Assembly: GCA_009602735.1 (NCBI GenBank)
Contig: WELA01013825.1
Coordinates: 4,690 to 50,084 of the forward strand
Length of the DNA stretch: 45,395 nucleotides
Reading direction: 5' to 3'
Source of the DNA: Mesotaenium endlicherianum
Lineage: Eukaryota > Streptophyta > Zygnematophyceae > Zygnematales > Mesotaeniaceae
Shown piece after piece: positions 22,827-34,079 of the stretch. The position numbers and the translations under genes were made by a program. The notes under the pieces were generated by a model that was not told the DNA's origin, did not search any database, and saw only the letters and a program-made list of their open reading frames with translations. Position 1 is the stretch's first letter. Each line of letters begins with the position of its first letter.

Positions 22827-24022
22827 AAGAAGCACGCAATCAATCAACAATAACTGTTCCCAGAACCAGAAAGGGGCCGACCTTACGAAGGCCTTAGCAT
22901 TTCTTGCTGAACCCTTGTTGTCTCACACTTATTTGAGAGATACATCATACTTGGCCTACGGAGTCATCATGCACATTAAGAAAACACCCTAAGGATCAAA
23001 TCTTGCAACAAGAGGGAAACAAAGGACCCGTCTGCAATCTAGAGCGTTATAACACCACCTTGTGGATACTGCATCCTCATGAACTGAGTAATTAACGCCG
23101 CAACATCTAAAAAAAGACTTCCAACAAACGTCCTTCAAAAATCACGAGTTAAAAGTGGAAAGAAGAGTGAAAGTGTAAGTGCACATGGTTGCTGCACTTA
23201 ATGCTGCAGATCTGCACCGACTTTGCACGCGTCCTCTTTAGGCTCTGAATAATAATGAGCGGGTGAACCTGCAACGGCATCGTCGCATTGCCCGCCAAAT
23301 TGGTCTTCCGATGCGCCATGCACAACTAGGGGCCAGCCCTGCGACCGTTTTATTTTCGAGTTCGTATGACCTGCATCACTTGGCATCAATATACCCCTTT
23401 ATGGAGTAGGAGTGTAGTTGTTCTGCACCACCTCGCACCACTCCTCGCGTCATCACCTCGCATGACCTCGCTACAAACTCGGGAGCCTTGGGGCATGAAC
23501 GGGGGAACAGGGGGGGAACTGGCCCTAATTTTCTGGCCTTGGGGGTCACTTGGGGTGCCTTGGAGGATGCTGACTCCTGAGGATGGGAATTATTTGTTAG
23601 TCTTAGTGAATGTGTATGGCTGACTGGGGGAGAAAGTGACAATCATGCAACCGACTTGGAAATCAAAAGTCTAACCGACGACTGTCGACAGTAACTTTCA
23701 GTGTTCCACGATTTTTTATCGTACAACACGACAAGTTTGCCAATCTATTGCAATCTCGTGCAGTCTCGTGCAGCCTAATGCAGGTGCTTGCTTAAATTTC
23801 CGAGAGTGCGAACGCTTTTTAACTACTTTAAGACGCGAAAATGGTTATTAAGTTTGTCAGAGCTCTTAAAATACACGTTTGCATCTTAGCACAAACTTGC
23901 AGGCAGTTGTAGCACGGTAGCATATGACCCACCCTTTACAGTTGTGATATTGGGCAAACTATCTCCAATTTTTTGGTCACGAAGTGTGGTTCTTGGTTGC
24001 GTATGTGTATATGTAGTTGAGT
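22827..24022. other. divergent intergenic region between MINDY-3 and the DNL zinc-finger gene
   Basis: It presumably holds both promoters. At 23420-23480 the words CACCTCGCA and TCACCTCGCATGACCTCGC recur in slightly changed form, and CTCGTGCAG repeats at 23755-23775. No open frame resembles a protein and no clear TATA box was found. Confidence 0.5.
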
Positions 24023-25502
24023 ATGGCAAGTCTTCTGCTTACATCTACAAGCAGTTTGCTTGCAGGCACATCGTGCCCTTTCACCTTCCGTGACGAAAGT
24101 AGAGGTCTTCAGTCGACGCGCTCTTTGACTCCGCTGTCTTACAAAGCAATCTCTCTAAGGCGAATAACTTTGAAAGCTGAAGTGGGTCCCGATGGACTGT
24201 CTGGAGCCTCCAGACAAGTTTCCACTCGTTCATCTCTTGACAGCTCTCACGAGGCGGACTTGAACGTGAAACAGGACGAAGGTGCGAATATATCTGTATT
24301 GTGTCACATATGTGTACCAGTAATCTGCGTGTACGTTGATGTTTTTGTCTTGCTTCTAATAAAGGATTGATTGAGCATGTTTGATTGAGCATGTTATGTT
24401 ACTATCAGTATTCTAGATGTCTTTCATGTACAGGAACCTTCACATGCGTTTGAGTACATTCTTTAAACAATTTCGACCCTTCAAGTTGAGAACTGAGGCA
24501 CTAATGTGAACTCCAGCCTTGTACGTTCCTCTATAGGCCAAGAAGTGAAGGAGTTGCATATGGTGCCTCTGGCTGCGTCCTCAACGTTAGCAATATCACC
24601 ATGGCCGCTGTTGTCCAGCTTCCAGTCTTCTTCCACCACGAGTGCACCCCTTCAACTTCTTGGAGAGGTGAGAAACACGACACAGGAGGACTAGAAAGTA
24701 GGAGTCACCTCACCTCTTTAGAACTGAAGTGGCTGGGAGTTTTCTCCAGTTGTCGAACCATTGTAGTAACCCCGTCAAGTCAGTAATTGCGATAGCTTTG
24801 CTAATTCTTTTGCGGTTGTTAAAATTGACATTAGGATGTTCTGCTTACTTTCTTGTGCAGAACCTATGCAGCTCTAAATATTCTGACGTTTCATGTATCC
24901 GTTTTGTTATACAGAAGGAGGCAATGGGTTTGGTCCTCTGTGCAGCTGTAGGCACAGGCTGGACAACGTTTTCCGGTCTTGAGGGACCATCTGCCTCCTC
25001 TTTGTCTACTACAAATGGCAGCACTGAAGAGTCCCTTGGCACGAAGCCATGGCCACCTTTGATAAGCAAATCGCCAAGACGCCGTATGGCCGTGGAATTT
25101 ACCTGCAATAAGTGTGGGGAGAGAACCATGCGTGCAATTAATAGCCATGCTTACAAGGAAGGGACGGTCTTTGTGCAGGTAAACAATCTGTTTGTATGTT
25201 CCTTAAATGAGATAGCAGGTGTAGCGTGCGTTGTGTATCCTGCTACTAAGTATGCTAAGAATTGCTGGTCTTCCGGAGTGGCAGAAGATTGTATCTTGAT
25301 GAGGTTGTCTTTTCATGAGCAGTGTAAAGGATGCAGCGTATTTCACAAGTTAGTGGATCATCTTCACCTTTTTCATGAGCTGAAAGGCCCTATATTTGAT
25401 GGCTATGGGACTCAAGGATTTGGCTACCACGAGCCATATGACCCTCTGGGTGCAGATTCTGCAAGTAGGCAAGGTATTGAAGATTTTCCTCCTTTCTTTT
25501 GA
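24023..25502 (+). CDS. DNL-type (Zim17/HEP-like) zinc-finger protein, probably plastid-targeted
   Basis: Zim17/HEP proteins keep organellar Hsp70s soluble. Four exons join in frame: 24023-24281, 24537-24667, 24915-25178, 25323-25502 (stop TGA), 277 aa. The start MASLLLTSTSSLLAG is Ser/Thr-rich and like a chloroplast transit peptide. Exon 3 ends with VEFTCNKCGERTMRAINSHAY and GTVFVQ; exon 4 starts CKGCSVFHKLVDHL. The two CxxC pairs that bind zinc are therefore brought together by splicing. The DNL tripeptide that names the family reads DHL here, as in several plant relatives. The middle region is long and low in conservation, and the 24915 acceptor is chosen by phase. The C-terminus (GIEDFPPFF) is unusual, and another exon after about 25475 is possible. 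A TGTAA at 25584-25588 lies 82 nt after the stop. Confidence 0.82.
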
Positions 25503-26299
25503 CAGCATGCCCTTTCTGTCATCGTAAGTACATAAGCTAGCGGGTAATGTCCTTGCACCTCTTGCAAGGTACGTGGTAAATTTTGTAATTAATCTCGGCA
25601 GGACAGTCCATTACGAGGAAGCTGACAGATTGTGAGGGCAGAGACATTCATCAGGTTTTTGCGGTGAGCTGGGGTGTTCCGAATGAATTACTGTTGCTCA
25701 TCTAGATAAATGAACTAGTTTTTTCCTTTAGGGGTAATTAGTTGTCTATACATGTAGATTGTGTGCATAGGGGACAATTATGTATATATTGGACAGTTGT
25801 ACTGATTCTTGTCGTAAGATGGTCAAATGTAGTGTTTCTGTGATTTCTTTTTGCCAACTTCTTATGTGCATTTGTGCCTCAAGCCATCACTTTTGCCATG
25901 TCATATTCATATCTTAATTGGTAAGATAGAAGCTAGACATGCCAAGAATCTTTGCTTCTGTTGTTTACTTCCTAGTAAGTATACCAGTGAATAATCGTTA
26001 TACATCTTGAGAAGCTACTGGCAGGTACTTTGATTGCAACCCAGCAGTTAACATAGCTTAACCCTGACAAAGCGGGGATCTGCCTGTCTAGGTGGAAGTG
26101 ATGCTCAACGGGCCAGCTATTTAGCTGCCCGCATGCTCGACATGATCACGCCTAGTTAGTAGTCTGACCTGGCTATGTACAATGTGCATATTTACAATAA
26201 AGAGCCCCCCAATGCTACTTTTGGAAAGCATTGCAATCGTTATTGCAGTATGCTACTATCCTCATGGTCTAGTAGGCCCCCCTACGTATGCGCTGGAAC
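25503..26299. other. convergent intergenic region between the DNL zinc-finger gene and the J-domain gene
   Basis: It holds a plus-strand TGTAA at 25584-25588 and a minus-strand TGTAA at 26196-26192, 82 and about 104 nt after the respective stops. Otherwise AT-rich, with no supported gene. Confidence 0.6.
26192..26196 (-). terminator. TGTAA poly(A) signal of the J-domain gene
   Basis: Minus-strand TGTAA about 104 nt after the stop of the J-domain gene. Motif plus distance only. Confidence 0.45.
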
Positions 26300-27574
26300 T
26301 CAGTGATCCCTTATGTCCTGCTCGTGGTAGTATTCGTGCGGCACACCACCTTCCCATCCCATCCACTCTTCCCAATCATCATACATAGAATCCAGATCCT
26401 GTACACTATGCCACCTTCTTTCTTCAGTTGGAGAAGAGGATGGCGAAGGCTGATACTGATCAACTTCCCGAAGTGGGTCACTTTTTGGACCTGGTGCATA
26501 GAAACCGTAGCTGCTTACTGCAACCTGCACCCCCCCATTACTGAGGCCAGCTGAGCATTCACTTCTTCGTTCAGTCGCAAAGGACCACCTTGAATAGGTT
26601 GCAGACTGAAGCGATTTTTGATTGACAAATACTCAGTCACGCCACCGATGTTTCATACAATCATGCAAGTTAATTGACATATTATGAGCGTCGCAAATAA
26701 TCTACTGCAACATAAATTGCTCTAGTTGACTCTCCGCTGCAACTGGCACTGACAATGCATCCAGACTGCAAGCATTTCAATCAACCATCCGGCATGAAGC
26801 TGGTGAAGTAAGCGTTTTGCATGAGATATGAAGAAGATACTTAACTCGTTTCATCATTATCAACGAAAACCACTAGCATCCAGTTCAGTACCTCATATGC
26901 ATCGTGGACTTCTTTAAACTTCCCCTCGGCATCTGCAGCTTTGTTGACATCGGGGTGATACTGATCACCCAAGAATGAGCATTTGAAACATAAATATAAC
27001 ATAATTTATAAATGATGTCCTGCCCTGTGTCTACGAAATGTAGTCTACACTGATGCATGTTCCTTAGAGAAGAACTTCAAAGGAAGCAGGCCATCTTGGC
27101 GTTGACTTGAACTCATCTTTAGCTAACTTAAGACAAATCTATGAACACTCAATGAGAGTGTATAGAGGATTTCAAAGCTTGTCATATTTTGAATGTCCAC
27201 ACCCGATAACAATGGCCAGGTTGTATCGAACATGGTCCCAAGTAATGAGTACTCACTTTCTTTGCAAGTTTTCTGTATGCGTTCTTTATTTGACCCAAAT
27301 CAGCGTCTCGAGTGACTCCTAATACAGACAAGTGGTTTCTCCATACACTTGAAGGAACCTTTGATCCAGGTCCAGCACCTGAACATACTGGACCTGCGAG
27401 TTTTCGACGACAGTATGCCTTTTGCAATTCATGATGAATTGGACGAAATGAATTATGAAGCAAGGCTGTGTGAAGACGTTTAACATTGTGCAAGAAGCGC
27501 AACTTTCCGCTCGACTTTTGAGACCAGCACCTTATGGGCTCTTTCGAAAGGCAATAAATTCCATGTAGAGGCAT
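26300..27574 (-). CDS. J-domain (DnaJ-like) protein, probably organellar
   Basis: Hsp40-class co-chaperone that stimulates an Hsp70 ATPase. Exons 27574-27257, 26960-26892 and about 26524-26300, all phase 0, give 203 aa. The N-terminus (about 1-60) is rich in Arg, His, Ser and Leu with few acidic residues, like a mitochondrial presequence. The J domain spans about residues 77-129: [25 protein letters not shown], then [23 protein letters not shown] with the HPD motif intact. The first intron falls between helix II and the HPD motif. After AYE the usual VLSD...R..YD helix IV is missing; the last exon instead encodes [13 protein letters not shown] and an acidic, Trp-rich tail. A small skipped exon in 26892-26524 is possible. 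The gene is divergent from eL28. Confidence 0.75.
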
Positions 27575-28126
27575 TTGAAATTCTCAGAAGATTAATCAAC
27601 TTACTACCGAGATCCTGCGACATGACTCAGAGAACCAGCCAACCGCTAAGAATCTACAAAGCAGCAACTATACAATTCTTACTATTTTTAACCACTTCCT
27701 CAACCCTAACGTAGTGGTCTCTTCATATGCAGATTGAACGTGACGCACACGGGCATGCAAACAAGGGCGAAAAGAGATGTCGATGCCGTCGGATCTGCAA
27801 ATCGACAGTGGTCGTAAAGGAGGTTCGTGGATCACCATTTCTCTCCGTCACGTTACGATGACAAAGTTAGGAGCCATCAGCAGGAAGGGTCCTCTTTGTG
27901 CGTCGCCATCTCTAACCTTCGGCACCAGGGAGGAAAGAAGGCGCAACTCATCAAGGTATGTGCCTGCAACTTCACGGAATAGGGGAGTGGCTCATGTGAG
28001 AATGGAGCTATCGTACTCTCGTCAAAATACTTGCAAAACCCCTCAAGACATTTACGCTGTATGTTACAGACAGGTACAGACAGCTCTGCTGATGGCTCGA
28101 CCCTGCTGATGCTGCAGTCTTGCAGG
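27575..28126. other. divergent promoter region of the J-domain gene and eL28, with a probable eL28 5'-UTR intron
   Basis: A good donor (AAG|GTATGT, near 27956) and an acceptor TGCAG at 28121-28125, just before the eL28 ATG, suggest a leader intron. This is common in ribosomal-protein genes. An open frame at 27777-28109 overlaps the leader and has no protein-like conservation. Confidence 0.45.
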
Positions 28127-29968
28127 ATGGCGTCTCCAGATTTGGTCTGGTTGTTGGTGAAGGATCAGAGTAAATACCTGGTGAAGAGGAATGGAGAGAC
28201 GAAAGGCTCTGTTACATTCACCCGCGAGCCTCATAACCTGTACAACTTGAACTCGTTCAAGTATTCAGGTACATCATCCAGAATAATGCAAAGCTGTCGT
28301 ATTTTTGTTAGGGTTTCTCCTGGGCTATCGCTGAGGGGTGGTGATACTTAATGACATACTACAGGCGAACCAGCCCTCCATTGCAGACATAGCTGGATGC
28401 TTAAGAGGAAAGAACGACTATCTTGACAATCGAACCCACTCTTTACAGGCGACGAAGGAATCCTGGCAATGGGTGCCAGCTGCGGAAGCTGTATGGTAGA
28501 CAGCAAATATGAGACAAAAGCGGGCTACTTTTGCTGCAGACTTTGGGCTTACTTGAACAACCTCTGGCAATTAGTTGCCTAAACCACATGTCTCTATGAG
28601 GCTACCATATGCAGCCACATGTTAACTTCTTGCGTGCTGCTAATCGTCCATACAGGTCTGTGGGAGCACTGTTTTTACATTTGGGTTCAGAAGGGACATC
28701 TACATTATATGCTGAATAGCGAGATTAATGTTGGCGACAGGGATAGTGTGCTCGAAATTACTTTTGGGTAGATGAGTAGAAAAGCTACGTGCACTAGGAA
28801 GTGGTAGCCATTTTTGTCTGGGAAGCTATGACTGGAGGTTCTGGATCCACAAGAATGGTCAACCCCTTATATATGCCTCAGTGTTAGTTTGTGACTTAGG
28901 GGAAACCTTGTATTGCTGTGTTAACAGGCTTGGCAAACAGGAAGACCGTAGGTATTGAGGCCGCTGCAGATGAGGGCATCGTTCTATCGACCTATAAGAC
29001 CAAGAAGGGCCAGAACCCTTCCCAGCTCATTCACAGGTCAAGCATGAAGAAGGATTTCCGCAGGATGGCCAAGGCTGTCATCAACCAGGTATTGTACTGT
29101 TGCAAGTTTGTGGATTTAAGCTTGCATAAAGATTCCGCTAGCACTTGCCAATCTTCGAGGGGCTCGAGGGGCGGGGGGAGGGTATGGTGTTCGTAAGAAA
29201 GGCGCCTGTGCAGTCTTGTAGGTCCCCATTCTTGGGTTACAAATAGCCTCTGCCGCACCTACTGAAACACCCCCAGTGAAATATCGTCTCACTCTCTAGG
29301 ATCTCTACATGTTTGAACGTGATGAAGTTGGGGTTTAAGCTGCTAATTTGGTTCCTACCATGCTGGTCATTGCTGTCAAAAGCAGAAGCTTTGATTAATA
29401 GGTATGGAAGACTTGCTGTCTTGATGGGATACCACTTTATATAGGTCCCCTTGTGTTCCACAATCTCTCCCGCTTCGCTTCCTTTGTTGAGTAGTCCCTG
29501 CAGGGGTTTAAGGGAAAAGCCTTGGAGTGAAGGTGTCCAATGCAGACCTAGCAAGTGTCTTGCTTCAACTTGGTATTGAATTTCTCTAGTCAGCAAGGTC
29601 TGAAGGCACGTAGGGTGCCAACAATATAGAGCTCTCAGTTTTTGACTTCTGCCTACAGCACCATGTGTCAACTTACTCTGAACCCTGGAAAACTCTAATA
29701 GTTGGAAGACGGGGCAGGTTTGAAAGTTGTCGATAGGAATGTATATGAATGTTCTCAATTTTGCCATAATCATCTGCTCATCTCAAGCCTGGCTGGCAAT
29801 CCCGTTCTCTTGCCCGTTTATACCTGTCAGGTGGAGACCAACGGCTACAGGGCAGACCTGAAGAAGGCTGCTCTGGCTCGCTTGAGTGCCGTGCACAAGA
29901 GCCTACGAGTGAAGAAAGCGGTTGCCGGCGGCAACAAGTCATCTTCCAAGAAGCTTGCTCGCAAGTAG
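28127..29968 (+). CDS. RPL28: 60S ribosomal protein eL28
   Basis: Cytosolic large-subunit ribosomal protein. Three exons join in frame: 28127-28268, 28928-29088, 29831-29968 (stop TAG), 146 aa, the usual length. The start MASPDLVWLLVKDQSKYLVKR matches the family, followed by FTREPHNLYNLNSFKYSG|LANRKTVGIEAA with the intron splitting the Gly codon. The C-terminal half has STYKTKKGQNPS, FRRMAKAVINQ, YRADLKKAALARLSAVHKSLRVKK and a Lys-rich end. Introns are 659 and 742 bp, AT-rich, and lack the GT repeats found in the genes on the left. A further leader intron is likely. The gene is intact. Confidence 0.95.
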
Positions 29969-32377
29969 AGGCGGCTATGATATGGATGTTAGTAGAAGGC
30001 TGTGTGAGCTGGGCGGACACAACTTGTTGACGAAATCATTTCTTTCATGACCAATCACTTGAATCGTCCACACCTTCGTTATCAAAAACTTTGCTGGCTG
30101 CCACGTGCTGAATTTTCTTGCTTCATTTTGGGTGCATGATGTCCAGTTCGGGAGTAATGAGCTGATGAAGAATGCTCTCTTGGCAACTTTTGACGCCTGT
30201 GCCTGTACCATGATGTTGTGGCACTATTCTGGAGGCTTTCTTTCGACCTTACTTCCTCATGGTAAAGTTTGTGTGTTATCAGTTTCTTTAATGAGTGGAG
30301 GCAAGTATGAGGATGCCATCATGTGCGCGCTGGAAGTTATGTGCCTAGCCTATGCCTCTTGATTGGAAGTATTCAATTGACTAGAAGCTGAAGTGCTTGA
30401 AAATGTTGGGACGCAACCTACAAATATGTCACCCTCCCAAGTATTCGCTGAAAGTCAAGGTTCAAATGAGTCTTCAATCTTGTTCGGGCATGAACCGGCT
30501 CCATGAATTAATTTGTTAATGATGGCATATTTCGATTGATTGAATTCCCCGACGGAGGGCATGCCACGATCTTTCCCGAAATTTGTTCTCCACCAAAAAA
30601 AAAAAACAAGGAAACATTCCCAGTGCATTGAAGGGGCTGCTTGGTATCTTTAGGGATACGAGTTCACTCTTAGCTATTCAAATAGGCCAAAGACCAATAG
30701 CAAGAAAAGTCATATTGAAACACAATTGAACAGGTCTCAAGCTTCTAGTAATCCGAAAAACCTACAATTGATGGTCACTCAAATTTATGATAACAAAAAG
30801 ACAACATTGAGGCTGGCAAAACTCGAACCTGCGACGTCCGTCACGGTAGGGCGGCATTTGAAGGACAAAAGCACAAATTTTCAAAGAAGAAAAGCTTAGA
30901 AAATGATAAGTTGGATTGTTGGGACATCTGTATAGACCCGGTCAATATTGTGTAGCCGTTTGTTGTTTGTGAACAAGTCAACTGTCCGTGCAAGAAAAGA
31001 GAAATGGCTTGGTGTTACCGTTCTAGTTTGTACTACAATATTTTGTATCATTTCAAATTCATTTTTCTGTGTCATTTTGAATTCAACCCCGGCTCCTTCA
31101 AGGAAGACCAGAGCTAGATGCTTTTGACATGGGCTTTAGCCAAAGTTTTCTAGGCGCTATTCATCCATGGTTTGCATCTTTTGCACTTCTGGCATCAAAC
31201 CATGCGGGGCGCTAATTCTTACTCATTTTGGGGTTCTTACTAGCAATTCAGTTAAGCTTCCGAATCTTAACATGCTATTAGCAAGATAAGGTAGCATCTT
31301 TAGCTTAGTTGGCCCAGTTGTATGCAGCGAACATGTGTGTACATTAGGCTAGGCATCACATGCCAAGGTCACTAAGATAGAAGATTGTTCCACATTTATC
31401 ATGCTCGTCTTTTTTTTCAACACCTCATAGCTAAAATATAAGCCGTACACTTTTGGCAAGTTTGACACCTACTTAGGATCAGGGTGGGTGAAAATTTTGG
31501 TTTGTTACGGCCTTGTCCTTCTGCATTGGCAATTGTAACGATGGAGAGTGCTTATACGGGTTGAAATCTTTCAGTTTTGTCATTAAATCCTAACAAATAC
31601 ATGGAAATCTCAGAATCTTGCCAACCTTTGGTTTAAGACACGCCATGTTTGACCACCAAGTTGTAGTATTTGAGATAGTACAACAATATCGTCAAATTTC
31701 TTGATTCCTTCATTCTCAATGTCTCTAACACACCAAATTGACTACCTATTTACACATCAGGAAAGATATAACAATTTGTGCCTGATTGAAACTTGGAAAC
31801 TTGTTGTACTTTCTCTGAGCATGTGTCAAGATTCGTTTTGGCACATGCTGCACCCTTAAATTTTTCAAGTTTTTCATTGATTGTATGACTGATTTATTGA
31901 CTATAGTGCAAGTATGATATGTCTAACTTATATTGTCTAATAAGGTCAAATGATTTGTATAATGTAAAAAAATGTTATGCCAATATGACATGCCTAAGCG
32001 TGTTGTCTAAATAAGTGACAGCAACACTGTATTGACAAACACTGCTTGGAATCATGAAGTAGTGCTACACATTAATGTTTTTAATTAGGACACAAGTTTG
32101 TGATTTCTCACGCTATCATCTTAATTTCTTGCTCCACCACAACATACACATGAAACTCAAAATGGCCTTTTGAGGACATTTAGGTGCATATTTGTACTTT
32201 TTAGCGCCATTTGCGGCGGATTTGTCAGAATTGTCTGAATGTTTGTACATAAGTATATGAGCCTATTGTGCATCCACTCTAAGATTTTCAGCCCATTCAG
32301 AGTTGTATTCTAAGAGGTATTCAATTTTCAGTGAAGTATGTGTTTTTGTTCAAAAAGTCGCAACACACTTTTTGTCA
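29969..32377. other. AT-rich gene-poor spacer (left part of the 12-kb desert)
   Basis: No coding sequence is supported. It contains a run of A's near 30595 and one tRNA-like B-box (minus, 30830-30821). There is no TGTAA within about 200 nt of the eL28 stop. Confidence 0.6.
30811..30857 (-). other. tRNA-like remnant (T-arm/B box)
   Basis: On the minus strand AGGTTCGAGT (30830-30821) matches the pol III B box. A possible five-pair T stem, with two G-T wobbles, flanks the loop TTCGAGT. Upstream bases do not make a normal anticodon arm, so this is a tRNA-derived fragment at best. Confidence 0.3.
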
Positions 32378-33650
32378 CAAATTTTGCAAGTCATGGTGCA
32401 GGTCACCATGGCTTCCTCATATGCCCAAATTGACTCAAAATTCATCCACCGACTCATGAATCTATAATGAACATGTGGAACAAAAAAAAAGTTGAGTCTA
32501 ACAAATCTGTAGCTTCTACACACGTGCAAAGGTTGCCAGGTGTTGAAGTTCGCACGCCTGAAGCAGGCTTGTCCACAACTTTTTGACATTAGCAAAAAAT
32601 GTTCCTTCACTTTCTAAGGACAGGTAGAATCTTGAGAACTGTGTGTTTCAAATTTCAGAGCCATTAGACTAGTGTGTGAACAGATGTGACACTTTTAGTG
32701 ATTGCCTTAAATGTGTCAATGATCGATCATTTATTCATTGCATGACAGATTTTGCATGTCATTGTGCAGGGCACCATGACTTCCACATTTGCCCAAATTG
32801 ACTCAAACTTGATCCACCCACTCATGACCCTATAATCAACATGTTGAACAAAAAAAAAAAATGATTCTGACAAATCCTGTAGCATCTACACACGTGCGAA
32901 GTTTGTCAGGTGTCGAAGTTCGCACGCCTGAAGCAGGCTGGTCCCACAATTTTTGGAGATTGTGTTGGAAGTGTCTTTTTTTGGTCTTCATGGCCAAGTA
33001 TTACATCCAGGAGTGTGTGGTTCAAATGTCAGAGCCATAAGGCTTGTCAGTGAATATCTGTGCCACTTTCAGTAATTACCTAAAATCTGTCGATAACCGT
33101 CCATTTGTGCATTGCATCACAGATTTTGCATGTCATTGTGTAAGGTACCAAGGCTTCCAGATATGCCCAAATTGACTCAAGTTTTATCCAACCCCTAAAG
33201 ACCTTATGACAAACATGTATGACCAAAAAACATGCACTTCAGATCAATCCTCTTCAAGTTACATACGTGAGAAGGTAGACACGTGTCACATTTCGCATGC
33301 CTCTTCCAGGCCAGTACGCAACTGCCGAAAATGTGTACGGAAGCAAGTTTTTTTCATAGATTCATGTAGGTATGCTGTTCATATATACCTAGTATAGATA
33401 TGAGACAAATCTGAGCTCTTTTGACAAAATTATGGCAATTTCAATAAGTGCCAAAATCTTGCGACGAGAGTCGATATCTTCATTTCTCGACAAAATTTGC
33501 TTACAACAATGCAGGTCACAGAGTCTTCTCATTATGCCAAAATACCATCAAACTTGGACCAGATGCTCATGAGTACATATGAATTGACTTCCTATTCAAA
33601 AAGTAAATTGTGGACTTACACACATATTATACTAATCATGTGAAATATAT
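32378..33650. repeat. diverged tandem array, period about 370 bp, three clear units plus a weak fourth
   Basis: The word GCCCAAATTGACTCAA recurs at about 32423, 32791 and 33165, and a weaker match occurs near 33536; spacings are 368, 374 and about 371 bp. Each unit repeats in order: ATTTTGCA(T/A)GTCAT, the GCCCAAATTGACTCAA word, an ACATGT/ATGTTG word followed by an A-run, ACACGTGC(A/G)AAG, and (in the first two) GTTCGCACGCCTGAAGCAGGCT. Units 1 and 2 look about 80% alike; later units decay towards the right. It resembles a degenerate satellite or a multiplied element fragment. Confidence 0.85.
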
Positions 33651-34079
33651 CACTCACGACACTAAAACATTACATGACATTCTGAAGCATTTTAGTCATG
33701 ACAGCTATGTGTATGATTTCAATGGGCATCTGAATATTTCTTGGTGGGAAGGAGCCTAAAAAGCAACTGTTAGCTTTTTTTTTTTTTTAATAACCTGTCA
33801 AAAATTTAATTGTGAATTAAAATATGAAAATCAATATAACTGCCAAGAAATGAGGATACCTCAAAACGGCCTACCTACCTACCTATCTGGGTACATATTG
33901 GCCCTCACAACCATTTAGAAGGTCTTCATTAATCTCATAGTTGTAAGCACCATGTTCCTCCCTACATCTGCAGCCTCAAAAGTCCAAAAAAAAGGCATGA
34001 TCAGCCAAAATTTATTCGAACTAGAGTACACAATAAAACCACCAAGTGAAAGGTACTGGTGGAAGATTTGTCAAGTCAA
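33651..34079. other. AT-rich spacer
   Basis: Between the tandem array and the decayed transposase-like region. It has a T-run near 33780 and a short CTAC repeat near 33877-33890. Nothing else is seen. Confidence 0.5.

Noticed and set aside
32378..33650. Tandem array as a CRISPR array
   Set aside because: The units are about 370 bp and diverged along their length, without short identical repeats and unique spacers; the context is eukaryotic.
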